Made by a program: the position numbers and the translations under genes. Under the pieces are notes generated by a model. That model did no database searches and was not told the origin of the DNA. It worked only from the letters and a program-made list of their open reading frames with translations. A stretch of DNA of 64,000 nt from a bacterium SCSIO 12643 (lineage in GTDB: Bacteria > Bacteroidota > Bacteroidia > Flavobacteriales_G > Salibacteraceae): positions 930,001 through 994,000 of the forward strand of contig CP073750.1 of NCBI GenBank assembly GCA_024398135.1, given 5' to 3'. Position 1 is the stretch's first letter. Every line of letters begins with the position of its first letter. This document shows positions 53,546-62,312 of the stretch, one piece after another.

Positions 53546-54586
53546 ATGTCTAAATTTAGATTAATTCTCTATCCATTTGCGGTCGTATATGACGGTGTTA
53601 CAAGAATTAAAAACTTCTTGTATAACAGGAATATTTTACACTCCAATTCTTTTGATATTCCATTAATTGTAATTGGCAATTTGGCAATTGGAGGAACTGG
53701 TAAAACACCACATACCGAGTATATTGCACGACTACTCCGGTCTTCTTTTAGAATAGCTGTCCTGAGCCGTGGTTATGGACGTAAAACTTCAGGGTATTTT
53801 TTAGCCACACCAGAAACAGATAGTCATACCATTGGAGATGAACCTTTACAGATTTACAACAATGTTGAAAATATAGATGTGGCCGTATGTGAGGATCGAT
53901 CAAAAGGAGTTGAAAAGCTTCAGACCGAAATTCAACCTGAGATTGTTATTCTGGATGATGCTTTTCAACACAGAAAAATTCAAGGCTCGTTTTACATTCT
54001 TTTATCTACCTACGATAATTTATTCTATAAGGATTTTGTATTACCGGCTGGAAACTTAAGAGAAACTGCTCAAAACAAAGAACGGGCGAATATTATTGTG
54101 GTGACCAAATGTCCTGATAAAATCTCATCAACCGAGCATAAACAAATCATCAATAGAATTCAACCTTCCAAAGATCAAAAAGTATTCTTTTCTAAAATAC
54201 AATATCAACAACCTCATCGCTTTCATGGTTCAATAGAATGGAATCAGCATCTAAAAATCTTATTGGTAACAGGTATTGTTAATCCTCAACCACTAAAAAA
54301 CCATCTACAACAATTAGGAAATAACGTTAAAACATTATCATTTAAAGATCACCATTCTTATGCCTCCTCTGATATAGAAACTATATACGCTCAATTACAA
54401 CAATTGGGAGAAAATGCTGTTGTTGTCACAACTTCAAAAGACAGAGTAAAACTTCAACCTCTTCTGCATACGCACCTGCTTAAAGAAAAAATAACAGCTT
54501 ACGAAATTTCAATTACAATAGGTTTCTTGTTTGATCAGGAAAATGAATTCAAAAAAACTATTTTAGAACATGTTAGAACAATATAA
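53546..54586 (+). CDS. lpxK: Tetraacyldisaccharide 4'-kinase
   Basis: Phosphorylates the 4' position of the lipid A precursor at the inner membrane. The N-terminal helix and P-loop (VIGNLAIGGTGKTPH, Walker A) are as in LpxK, followed by VLSRGYGRKTSGY, IGDEPLQIYN and VILDDAFQHRKI (Walker B/catalytic). At 346 residues it is full length. It overlaps the purine nucleoside phosphorylase gene by 17 bases. Presence shows a lipid A-based outer membrane. Confidence 0.95.
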   Translation: MSKFRLILYPFAVVYDGVTRIKNFLYNRNILHSNSFDIPLIVIGNLAIGGTGKTPHTEYIARLLRSSFRIAVLSRGYGRKTSGYFLATPETDSHTIGDEPLQIYNNVENIDVAVCEDRSKGVEKLQTEIQPEIVILDDAFQHRKIQGSFYILLSTYDNLFYKDFVLPAGNLRETAQNKERANIIVVTKCPDKISSTEHKQIINRIQPSKDQKVFFSKIQYQQPHRFHGSIEWNQHLKILLVTGIVNPQPLKNHLQQLGNNVKTLSFKDHHSYASSDIETIYAQLQQLGENAVVVTTSKDRVKLQPLLHTHLLKEKITAYEISITIGFLFDQENEFKKTILEHVRTI

Positions 54587-55385
54587 AGAAGCTGCACAGT
54601 TTATCCAGCAGCAAACATCTATTAAACCACAAATAGGTATTGTTTTAGGCACAGGCCTGGGGCCCATTGCAGATTTAATTGATGTAGACAACATCACCGA
54701 CTATAAAGACATCCCTCATTTCCCTGTATCAACGGTAAGCGGACATCAAGGATGCCTAATTCATGGGCACATAAACAACGTCCCCGTTGTGGTTATGAAA
54801 GGTCGTTTCCACTACTACGAAGGTTATGACATGAATAAAGTGGCTTTTCCAATTCGGGTGATGAAATTTTTAGGGATTCAATCTCTAATTGTGTCCAATG
54901 CATCAGGAGGTTTAAATCCTGAATTTGCAATTGGCGACCTTATGATTATTGATGACCACATCAACCTGTTTCCAACAAATCCACTCATTGGACCTAACAT
55001 TGATGAGTTAGGCCCTAGATTTCCAGATATGAGTGAAGCTTATAAAAAATCATTCATAGAAACTGCTCAACAGATTGCCAGCAAAAACAACATCAAAGTT
55101 CATCAAGGTGTCTACGCAGGTCTAACTGGTCCAACTTTCGAAACGCCTGCTGAATACAAATACATCCGAATAATTGGAGCCGATGCAGTAGGGATGTCGA
55201 CAGTTCCCGAAGTTATTGCAGCGCGACATGCGGGGATTGATGTCTTTGGTATTTCAGTAATCACAGATCTGGGAGTTGAAGGTAAGATTCAGGAAGTATC
55301 CCATCAGGAGGTGATTAAAAACGCTAAAAAGAACGAAAAAAATCTGATTCTTTTAGTTGAAGAATTAGTGGGTATGATGCATTAA
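54570..55385 (+). CDS. Purine nucleoside phosphorylase (trimeric type)
   Basis: Phosphorolysis of purine nucleosides in salvage; 271 residues, low-molecular-mass trimeric fold. Motifs: GIVLGTGLGPIADL, the phosphate-binding HFPVSTVSGHQG, VVMKGRFHYYEGY, SNASGGLNPEFAIGDLM, and GLTGPTFETPAEYKYI with the base-contacting Glu. In SVITDLG Asp233 replaces the Asn found at this place in 6-oxopurine-specific enzymes, which may broaden or shift the base preference towards adenine. It is coupled to lpxK by overlap. Confidence 0.93.
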   Translation: MLEQYKEAAQFIQQQTSIKPQIGIVLGTGLGPIADLIDVDNITDYKDIPHFPVSTVSGHQGCLIHGHINNVPVVVMKGRFHYYEGYDMNKVAFPIRVMKFLGIQSLIVSNASGGLNPEFAIGDLMIIDDHINLFPTNPLIGPNIDELGPRFPDMSEAYKKSFIETAQQIASKNNIKVHQGVYAGLTGPTFETPAEYKYIRIIGADAVGMSTVPEVIAARHAGIDVFGISVITDLGVEGKIQEVSHQEVIKNAKKNEKNLILLVEELVGMMH

Positions 55386-55390
55386 ATTTG
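55357..55390 (+). promoter_or_regulatory. Promoter of gatB
   Basis: TTG (55357-55359), 23-base spacer, TAAATTTG (55383-55390), an exact -7 box, 28 bases before the gatB ATG. It overlaps the end of the purine phosphorylase gene. Confidence 0.6.
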
Positions 55391-55418
55391 CACGATAATT
55401 TGATTTTAAATTTTACGA

Positions 55419-56876
55419 ATGGATAAGTCTATCAGAGATAAGTATACAGCTGTTATTGGATTAGAAATACATGCGCAATTAAATACCGAAAGTAAAGCAT
55501 TTTCTTCTGATCCCAATATTTATGGCGTAGCACCCAATACCAATGTGAGTCCAATCTCATTGGGTCATCCGGGCACATTACCTCGATTAAACGAAAAAAG
55601 TATTGAGTATGGGATTAAACTTGGATTAGCCTGTAACAGTCAGATTACGCAATACAATGAATTCTCTCGTAAAAATTACTTCTATGCTGATCTTCCAAAG
55701 GGATACCAAATCTCCCAGTTTGATACACCAATCTGTACTGGTGGAGCAGTAGAAATTAGATTAGAATCCGGAAAGACAAAAAACATTGGACTAACCAGAA
55801 TCCATATAGAGGAAGATTCTGGAAAAAGTATTCATGATATTGATCCCTTTAATTCACTTGTAGATTTAAATCGTGCAGGTGTTCCCTTATTGGAAATCGT
55901 TACTGAACCGGAAATCTCATCAGCCGATGAAGCTTATGAATATCTTACCGAAATTAGAAAATTGGTTAGGTATCTGGATATCTGTGATGGAAACATGGAA
56001 GAAGGCTCTATGCGTTGTGACGCCAATATTAGTGTAATGCTTAATGATGCTGATCAATTCGGAGAAAAGGTAGAGGTAAAAAACATGAACTCTATTCGAA
56101 ATGTAAAGCGTGCCATTGCGCATGAAATTGAACGACAAATCGCATTGGTTGAAGAAGGCGCTGAGATTGCATCTGAAACCAGAGGTTTTGACGCTACAAG
56201 TGGTACTACAATTCAAATGCGAGGCAAAGAAGGTGTGAACGACTATCGTTATTTCCCAGAGCCGGATTTATTGCCATATATCGTCAATGAAGAAAAAATT
56301 GAGTCGATTTCTAAAGACATGCCTACTTTACCAAATGCACTCCTTAAAACATTTACAAGTGAATATGGTTTGAGCGAATATGATGCTTTAAATATCATAG
56401 AGTCTAAAGAAATTAGTGAATATTATGTGGCGATTATTGCGCATACCAAAAACTATAAAGCAGCTGCAAACTGGGTAATGGGAGATATTAAATCTCATTT
56501 AAATAAATATGGAATTCATATTGCAAACTTCCCTTTAACTCCGCTACAAATTGCTGAAATGATCGAATTAATTCATACTGATCAAATTAGTCATTCAATT
56601 GCTTCTCAGAAGTTATTCCCAGCATTGCTAGAATCTACTGACAGTGCTCCGCTAAAACTTGCTCAAGAACTGGATTTAATCCAAAATAGTAATGAAGATG
56701 AATTAGGATCTGTCATTGACACCGTTTTTGCACAATTTCCTGATGAAACTTCAAGAATTAAAAATGGGGAAATGAAACTTATCGGATTCTTTATGGGGCA
56801 AATCATGAAAGCTTCTAAAGGGAAAGCTGATCCGAAAAAGACCAATGCTTTATTGATGCAAAAAATCAAATCTTAA
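55419..56876 (+). CDS. gatB: Asp-tRNA(Asn)/Glu-tRNA(Gln) amidotransferase subunit B
   Basis: Kinase/transamidase subunit of GatCAB. N-terminal GLEIHAQLNTESKAFSSDPN, the metal site region GHPGTLPRLN, RIHIEEDSGKSIHD, DLNRAGVPLLEIVTEPEI, EGSMRCDANIS and the ending YRYFPEPDLLP are typical, followed by a helical and YqeY-type tail domain that holds the tRNA. The 485-residue length is normal. gatA and gatC are not adjacent. Confidence 0.97.
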   Translation: MDKSIRDKYTAVIGLEIHAQLNTESKAFSSDPNIYGVAPNTNVSPISLGHPGTLPRLNEKSIEYGIKLGLACNSQITQYNEFSRKNYFYADLPKGYQISQFDTPICTGGAVEIRLESGKTKNIGLTRIHIEEDSGKSIHDIDPFNSLVDLNRAGVPLLEIVTEPEISSADEAYEYLTEIRKLVRYLDICDGNMEEGSMRCDANISVMLNDADQFGEKVEVKNMNSIRNVKRAIAHEIERQIALVEEGAEIASETRGFDATSGTTIQMRGKEGVNDYRYFPEPDLLPYIVNEEKIESISKDMPTLPNALLKTFTSEYGLSEYDALNIIESKEISEYYVAIIAHTKNYKAAANWVMGDIKSHLNKYGIHIANFPLTPLQIAEMIELIHTDQISHSIASQKLFPALLESTDSAPLKLAQELDLIQNSNEDELGSVIDTVFAQFPDETSRIKNGEMKLIGFFMGQIMKASKGKADPKKTNALLMQKIKS

Positions 56877-56889
56877 CGAATACCTAAGA

Positions 56890-58008
56890 ATGAAAAACTT
56901 ACTTTTTTTAGCCATTTCTTTTTCGGTTCTATTCGCATCGTGTGATTCCGAACCGGATTATTCTCAATATGAATCTTCGATTTCCGGGTATATAGATAAT
57001 ATCCCAGGAAAGGAAATTGTTTTAACAAAGCAAACTCCAGAAGGTATTATTCCTATGGATACCACCTGGATTGAGGAAGATGGCAGTTTTTTATTCACTC
57101 CTGATTTTGGAGACATCGCGGTATATCGTGTCTTGGTCGACTTTAACAAGTATTTGACCATTGCGGCACAAAAAGGGGATCACATTATACTTGAGGCAGA
57201 TGGTCTTGACTTATATAATAATTACTATGTTGGTGGTTCTGAAGAATCAGAACTAATCAAAATTGTGGTGGATGAAACTATGGCTTTAGGGCATCAATTG
57301 GATAGCATTTCCGAAGCTATTAATCACCAGAAAGCAGCAAAAAATAGTCAGGCGCTATATAAAAGCTTTGAAGTTCAAAATCAACTGTATAGCAATCATC
57401 GTAATTTCTCTCTTGATTTTATAGAAAAATACCCAGGAAGCATTGCTGCTTACTTTGTGGTTATCGGACTTCAACTGGAAGAAGATCCAAATGCATATAG
57501 ATCTGTGGCTAAAAACCTGGAGCAATCTCATCCTACGTTTAGTTTTTTACCTAAACTTCAAGAACAAGTCAACATTCTAAGTTTGGCAAATGTTGGAACT
57601 TTAGCCGAAGATCTGGCTTATCCTGACCCTGAAGGTAACATTATAAGTCTATCTTCTTTAAGAGGTAAGTATGTACTCGTTGATTTCTGGGCTTCCTGGT
57701 GTAAACCTTGTCGATTTGAGAACCCTCAGGTATTAGAACTTTACAAAAAATATAAAGACAAAGGATTTGAGATTTATGGATATTCGCTTGACAAAGACAA
57801 AGAGGCCTGGGTAAATGCAATTGCTGAGGATCAAATCAATTGGGTTCACACCAGTGACCTTAAGCTATGGCAAGCTGAGGGAGCGAAGAAGTACGGTGTA
57901 CAATCCATCCCTGCAACATTCTTAATTGATCCGGAAGGCTATATTATTGCTCGAGATTTTAGAAGTGCTGAGCTAGGTCAAAAGCTTCAAGAAATCTTTG
58001 GAGAATAA
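56890..58008 (+). CDS. TlpA-like thiol-disulfide lipoprotein with DUF4369
   Basis: A 372-residue lipoprotein (lipobox Cys18 in VLFASCDSEP) with a DUF4369-like N-terminal domain (ISGYIDNIPGKEIVLTKQ) and a C-terminal thioredoxin domain. The redox motif is WCKPC with Cys271 and Cys274; the cis-proline is in SIPATFLI. It acts in the periplasm, probably as a reductant for cytochrome maturation or other envelope disulfides. It starts 13 bases after gatB, likely cotranscribed. Confidence 0.92.
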   Translation: MKNLLFLAISFSVLFASCDSEPDYSQYESSISGYIDNIPGKEIVLTKQTPEGIIPMDTTWIEEDGSFLFTPDFGDIAVYRVLVDFNKYLTIAAQKGDHIILEADGLDLYNNYYVGGSEESELIKIVVDETMALGHQLDSISEAINHQKAAKNSQALYKSFEVQNQLYSNHRNFSLDFIEKYPGSIAAYFVVIGLQLEEDPNAYRSVAKNLEQSHPTFSFLPKLQEQVNILSLANVGTLAEDLAYPDPEGNIISLSSLRGKYVLVDFWASWCKPCRFENPQVLELYKKYKDKGFEIYGYSLDKDKEAWVNAIAEDQINWVHTSDLKLWQAEGAKKYGVQSIPATFLIDPEGYIIARDFRSAELGQKLQEIFGE

Positions 58009-58060
58009 TTATTTTCTAAATCTTACACCCTTATTTCATTTCCACTTTTAGTTCTTGTTA

Positions 58061-58068
58061 TAGCTTTG
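58061..58068 (+). promoter_or_regulatory. -7 promoter box of the PP2C gene
   Basis: TAGCTTTG matches TAnnTTTG, 12 bases before the ATG at 58081. Confidence 0.5.
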
Positions 58069-58080
58069 TTCTTGAACTAA

Positions 58081-58818
58081 ATGAAAATATATACAACTCT
58101 AAACATTGGTGCTTTCCATACCAATTACTGTGAAGACTTCTGGATTGAAGAACAAGTTGGAACAAATAAAAAATTAATTGCTGTATTAGACGGATGTACA
58201 ATGGGAAACGAATCCGTCTTTGCTTCAATTCTCCTAGGAAAAATCTTAAGGCATACAGCCAAAAGAAAATTCTACGAAGAATTCATTACTCCTACATCAA
58301 ATGATCTACAAAGCACTTTAAAAGATATTATCAAGTCCCTTCTAAAAGATACCAGGAATATTAAAAACCAACTGGGACTTGAAATAAATGAATTATTATC
58401 TACGCTAATAATTGGCGTAATCGAAACCCAAAGACAAGTTGCCGAATTTTTAGTTATTGGCGATGGATTAATCTTTTGTGATGGAAAAGCATTCGAGTTC
58501 GAACAAAATGACAAACCTGACTATCTGGGTTATCATTTAGATGATGATTTTGAATATTGGTATGAATCTCAAAACCAAAAACTATCAATATCACATTTCA
58601 AAGATTTATCTATTTGCTCGGATGGTATCTTCTCTTTCAAGAATCTCAAAAACACAACCGAACAAAAATCCGAAAGTGAAATTTTAGCGTATTTACTATT
58701 GGATAAAAAAGGATCCAGGTTTGATACTTTTCTGGACAATAAAATTCGATCTCTTAAAGATCATGGGCATTATGTAACTGATGATTTAGCCATCGTTAGG
58801 GTTATAGCTGATTCTTAA
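58081..58818 (+). CDS. PP2C-like (PPM) serine/threonine phosphatase
   Basis: A 245-residue single-domain PPM phosphatase. The family's metal-binding acidic residues are in NYCEDFW, AVLDGCTMG, VIGDGLIF, CSDGIFSF and TDDLAIVRV. Most of the metal-dependent set is present, although the usual GxGG after DG is replaced by CTMG. No sensor domain and no serine/threonine kinase gene adjacent. Function probably regulatory; its partner is unknown. Confidence 0.8.
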   Translation: MKIYTTLNIGAFHTNYCEDFWIEEQVGTNKKLIAVLDGCTMGNESVFASILLGKILRHTAKRKFYEEFITPTSNDLQSTLKDIIKSLLKDTRNIKNQLGLEINELLSTLIIGVIETQRQVAEFLVIGDGLIFCDGKAFEFEQNDKPDYLGYHLDDDFEYWYESQNQKLSISHFKDLSICSDGIFSFKNLKNTTEQKSESEILAYLLLDKKGSRFDTFLDNKIRSLKDHGHYVTDDLAIVRVIADS

Positions 58819-58854
58819 TCTAATTGCGCCTACCAACTCCAAATTTAAGGCATA

Positions 58855-58885
58855 AAAAAAGGAGCTGAAATCAGCTCCTTTAATT
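58855..58885. terminator. Bidirectional Rho-independent terminator
   Basis: AAAGGAGCTGA (58858-58868) pairs with TCAGCTCCTTT (58871-58881) perfectly with a 2-base loop, A run on the left and T-rich sequence on the right. It separates the convergent PP2C and T9SS genes. Confidence 0.85.
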
Positions 58886-58907
58886 TTATTATGAAATTCA
58901 ATTGTGT

Positions 58908-61900
58908 TTATTTCACCACAACAAATTTTGCTTGCTTTACAAACTCTCCTGACCTTAGAGATACAAAATAAGTTCCAGCTGGCATATCAACTGAATTGAT
59001 CTCATAGCTCACATTTCCTTTTGCAAAGTTTTTCTTCTCATTTCTGATCACCTTTCCTGAGATGTCATAAATCATCACATTAACTGAACCGTTTGCAGGC
59101 ATATCAAAAGTAAGTTTAGACACCATGTTTACTGGGTTTGGATATAACTTCACATTACTGATTTCTTTATTATCATTAAAGTCCGCCCAACTGTCATTAT
59201 CTCCAACGCTTACCAAATCGCCACTTGTCCAGATTCCTCTACCAAATGTTCCGATGTAGAAACGTCCATAGTTTAATGCTTCGTTATGCGGCAGTCTTTG
59301 CTGACGTACATCCATAACTGGAACATTACCTACACCGTTACTTTGTTGTGTCCAAGTAGGACTTACTCCAGAAACATCCTCAGAATACCATACACCCAAC
59401 TCAGTACCTAACACTACTTGCTCAGGTTTGTTTACATTATATTCAGGATCATAAACCGGGAAATCTGGTAAATCACCTTGTAAATTTCTGTTTGGAGAGA
59501 ATCCTGTCGCAGACTCTGCAGCAGTCAACTCATATACGTGAGTTGGCAATCCATAACCCGCTGTAGTTACCAATAATTTCTCCGGATCAGTTGGGTGAAT
59601 ACAAATACCTGAAACTGCAGAAGCTCCATTAAAAATATCTGTTTTTGTTAACACCGCATTTGGATCATCACCTGAATAGAAATTGTTTAATCCAGAAATT
59701 CTTGTTACTCTACCATTATATCCACCAACATATAAGTGGTTTCCATCTTTAGAGAATTCGAAACAAGAAGGAGTTGTAGAACTTACAGTCGTCCATGTTG
59801 GAATTTGAAGAGGGAAGTATAGCGCCTCTCTTGTAATATCAAATCCACCGTTCATAGACACAACTACCAAAGATTGTACTGGATCTTGAACTTTTACAGA
59901 ATCATTTGTGACCAACCCTGATGTTAACTCATAAGGGAAATTCACACCCTGATTTTGACTCACTAATACGATAGTATCACCTGCATTATACTTTACGTTA
60001 AACACACTGTTTACCGCAGATCCTACTGGAGGAGCAAAAGACCAACGAATGCTATATTCACCAGTGTTATAATCAACTGTTCCAACACTATCACCAAAAC
60101 TCTTAAGTACACCAAGAACATCACTATCGGTAGCTACCTGACCTCCTGCGATATCTTCAAACTTAACTTGTCCAGGAACAATCTTCGCAGACTCCTGAAG
60201 CTTTCTTAAAGTACCTGTATATAATTTTTTATTACCATCACCAGTACCAATTGAGAATCTTGCAGTATCGTTTGTAAATACTACAGAGTCTTTACTAGTC
60301 ACATCATTTTTAGATTCCCAGGCTCTCATTACAGTGTAGAATGGAGAAGCTGGATTTCCACTACCAGGTCTACCAGAAGGGTGAATAATTCCTCCCTGGC
60401 TTCCTCCACCCTGGTAAGAACCTCTACCAACTGCACCATATTGACTAGTTACAAAAGCAACATCGCCAATAGCTGAGATTTCACAATCGAAACCATCACC
60501 ACCAAATACTTCAAGACCATCTTTGGCTGCCGGGCCTCCTAAAGAAGGATTAATCAGATGTGTACCGTTATCTTGAGTACCACCTAAAATTTGTCCACCT
60601 GTAGAAGTTGCAATACCATAATATTGTGTTGTTCCGAAGTGACGGTTATTCTCAGTCCAGTTGATGTTAGAGGAAGCAGCATTTGAAGACTTAGCTACAC
60701 CACCATCAGTACCTACATATAAGTTATTTGGGTTGCTTGGATCAAATGTAAACCAGTGAACATCCGCATGCACATAATATCCTGGCAAGTTGAATGTAGT
60801 TGCAACACTATTCCAAGAACCTGCAACCTGATACAATTGTACCGCTCCAACGTAAATTTTATCACAATTATTTGGATCAACACCAATTGCTTGATTGTAT
60901 GAAGCCGGGTTAGATCCCATTAAGTCAAAAGTACTATCAATAACAGTAGTTGGAGGAGCCGGTTGTAGTGGCGCCCAGTTATCACCAGCATCAGAAGATT
61001 TTAAAATTTGGAAAGTAGCTGGGTTCCCAGAGAATCCCTGAAATGCATAAACAATGTTTTCATCACTTGAACAAACAGCTAAACTCATACGAGTACTTCC
61101 ACCGATACCATTCGCAGCACCCACATTGTTGTAAGAACAAGTAGTTTCACCATCATCAGAAATGTAAAGTCCACCATTATACGAAACCAATACACGTCCT
61201 GTTGAAGTTGTTACAACATCCTGTACGTTTCCTGGTAATACATTCACACAATTTGGAAGTGTCATTGGCTCAATCCATGTTTGACCTTTATCCAATGAAA
61301 CTTTTAAACCGTTTCTAGTTGCAGCGTATACCGTATAATTCCCCTGAGCATTTTTAGAATGTGCAACTGCAATTCTATTTACATAAGCCCAGGTATCATT
61401 AGGTGTATATGGCGCAGGTAATGTAGAAGCCAAATGAGACCATGTCTCACCTCTATCATCACTCACGTAGATACCACCACCAGGGAAAGAACCTCCACTT
61501 GGTGCACCAGCATCCGCATACATACCTGTTCCGGCATATATTCTTCCATCCTTATCTTGTGCAATTGTAGATACATGAATATTATCCCAATCGCTACTTT
61601 TATAAGTCCAGCTTCCTGCACCATCAGTAGAAACATACATTCCACCTCCTGCGCCACCGGCATAAAGTTTATTTCCATTCGCATTATCAACTACAATTGC
61701 TCTGGCACGTCCACCAATATTATCTGGTCCCGAAAACTCCCAATTCAATTGTGTTGCTCTTGCATTTCTATTTGACTTTGTTTGCGCAATTGCATTCAAA
61801 TAGTCACCCGCCTCAACTTTACCTGTTTGAGCATTTTTTCTCATGATTTCAAAGTACTCAAAATTGGCTTCTCCATGCGCACCATTTTCGGCACTATTTC

Positions 61901-62003
61901 TAGGAGTAAATTGAGGACTTCCATTCTCGGTTAGTACCGTAAATAAAGCCATCACAGACCCCAAACCAACTAAAACAGATACAAAAAGTGTGTTTTTTTT
62001 CAT
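58908..62003 (-). CDS. Large T9SS-exported protein with BNR/sortilin-like repeats
   Basis: A 1031-residue surface or secreted protein. The ATG at 62003 (MKKNTLFVSVLVG) gives a proper signal peptide; an upstream TTG-type frame extension is rejected. Residues from about 80 carry repeats of the VPS10/BNR kind: NKLYAGGAGGGMYVSTDGAGSW, RIYAGTGMYADAG, YVGTDGGVAKSSN, LGGTQDNGTHL, ending in TFGRGIWTSGD. A region around TNDTARFSIGTGDGNKKLY is a different beta domain. The C terminus is a T9SS sorting domain (LYPNPVNMVSKLTF, VMIYDISGKVI, MPAGTYFVSLRSGEF). Not necessarily a glycosidase: no catalytic sialidase motif is seen. A tandem paralog lies upstream. Confidence 0.85.
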   Translation of the reverse strand: MKKNTLFVSVLVGLGSVMALFTVLTENGSPQFTPRNSAENGAHGEANFEYFEIMRKNAQTGKVEAGDYLNAIAQTKSNRNARATQLNWEFSGPDNIGGRARAIVVDNANGNKLYAGGAGGGMYVSTDGAGSWTYKSSDWDNIHVSTIAQDKDGRIYAGTGMYADAGAPSGGSFPGGGIYVSDDRGETWSHLASTLPAPYTPNDTWAYVNRIAVAHSKNAQGNYTVYAATRNGLKVSLDKGQTWIEPMTLPNCVNVLPGNVQDVVTTSTGRVLVSYNGGLYISDDGETTCSYNNVGAANGIGGSTRMSLAVCSSDENIVYAFQGFSGNPATFQILKSSDAGDNWAPLQPAPPTTVIDSTFDLMGSNPASYNQAIGVDPNNCDKIYVGAVQLYQVAGSWNSVATTFNLPGYYVHADVHWFTFDPSNPNNLYVGTDGGVAKSSNAASSNINWTENNRHFGTTQYYGIATSTGGQILGGTQDNGTHLINPSLGGPAAKDGLEVFGGDGFDCEISAIGDVAFVTSQYGAVGRGSYQGGGSQGGIIHPSGRPGSGNPASPFYTVMRAWESKNDVTSKDSVVFTNDTARFSIGTGDGNKKLYTGTLRKLQESAKIVPGQVKFEDIAGGQVATDSDVLGVLKSFGDSVGTVDYNTGEYSIRWSFAPPVGSAVNSVFNVKYNAGDTIVLVSQNQGVNFPYELTSGLVTNDSVKVQDPVQSLVVVSMNGGFDITREALYFPLQIPTWTTVSSTTPSCFEFSKDGNHLYVGGYNGRVTRISGLNNFYSGDDPNAVLTKTDIFNGASAVSGICIHPTDPEKLLVTTAGYGLPTHVYELTAAESATGFSPNRNLQGDLPDFPVYDPEYNVNKPEQVVLGTELGVWYSEDVSGVSPTWTQQSNGVGNVPVMDVRQQRLPHNEALNYGRFYIGTFGRGIWTSGDLVSVGDNDSWADFNDNKEISNVKLYPNPVNMVSKLTFDMPANGSVNVMIYDISGKVIRNEKKNFAKGNVSYEINSVDMPAGTYFVSLRSGEFVKQAKFVVVK

Positions 62004-62195
62004 AAATATATATTTACTACATTTTTCCAAATCCATGTTATCCCTTGAATATAAGGAATTAACATCTCCGATAACGAGTATTTTACAACTCTTTCAATTT
62101 AAAAATTCCAAGCGGCAATTTAACTTTTTTTATTCTATCACCAAAAAAATAAATCCGATAACCCAGATAGTTATCTACAAACATTTTTAAACCAT

Positions 62196-62226
62196 AAAAA
62201 TCTATCATAGCTGACTATGATAGATT
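62196..62226 (-). terminator. Terminator after the upstream T9SS paralog
   Basis: A perfect 12-bp stem, AATCTATCATAG (62199-62210) with CTATGATAGATT (62215-62226), 4-base loop; five T follow on the minus strand (62196-62200). It lies 87 bases past the paralog stop. Confidence 0.75.
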
Positions 62227-62255
62227 CTATATTATTATATTTAAGTGATCAAATA

Positions 62256-62301
62256 AACTAAATGTCACAAGCAAAAAATATATTACTTACGACATTTAGT
62301 T
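62256..62301. repeat. 11-bp inverted repeat
   Basis: AACTAAATGTC (62256-62266) and GACATTTAGTT (62291-62301) are exact inverted copies around a 24-base spacer just after the paralog stop. It may be part of a transcription end or a protein-binding site. Confidence 0.5.
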
Positions 62302-62312
62302 AAATCACACTT

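Larger units (their letters stand above)
62004..62312. other. 309-base intergenic region between tandem T9SS genes
   Basis: Contains two hairpins (separate entries) and an AT-rich leader for the downstream T9SS gene. I see no exact TAnnTTTG box for that gene; TGGATTTG near 62030 (minus strand) is the closest. No reading frame is worth calling. Confidence 0.6.

Noticed and set aside
58908-62003. Call as exo-alpha-sialidase
   Set aside because: BNR-like repeats are present but no catalytic Arg triad or RIP motif is visible; the repeat fold alone does not show the activity.
62256-62301. Inverted repeat as insertion-sequence ends
   Set aside because: Only 24 bases lie between the arms, and there is no transposase or target-site duplication.
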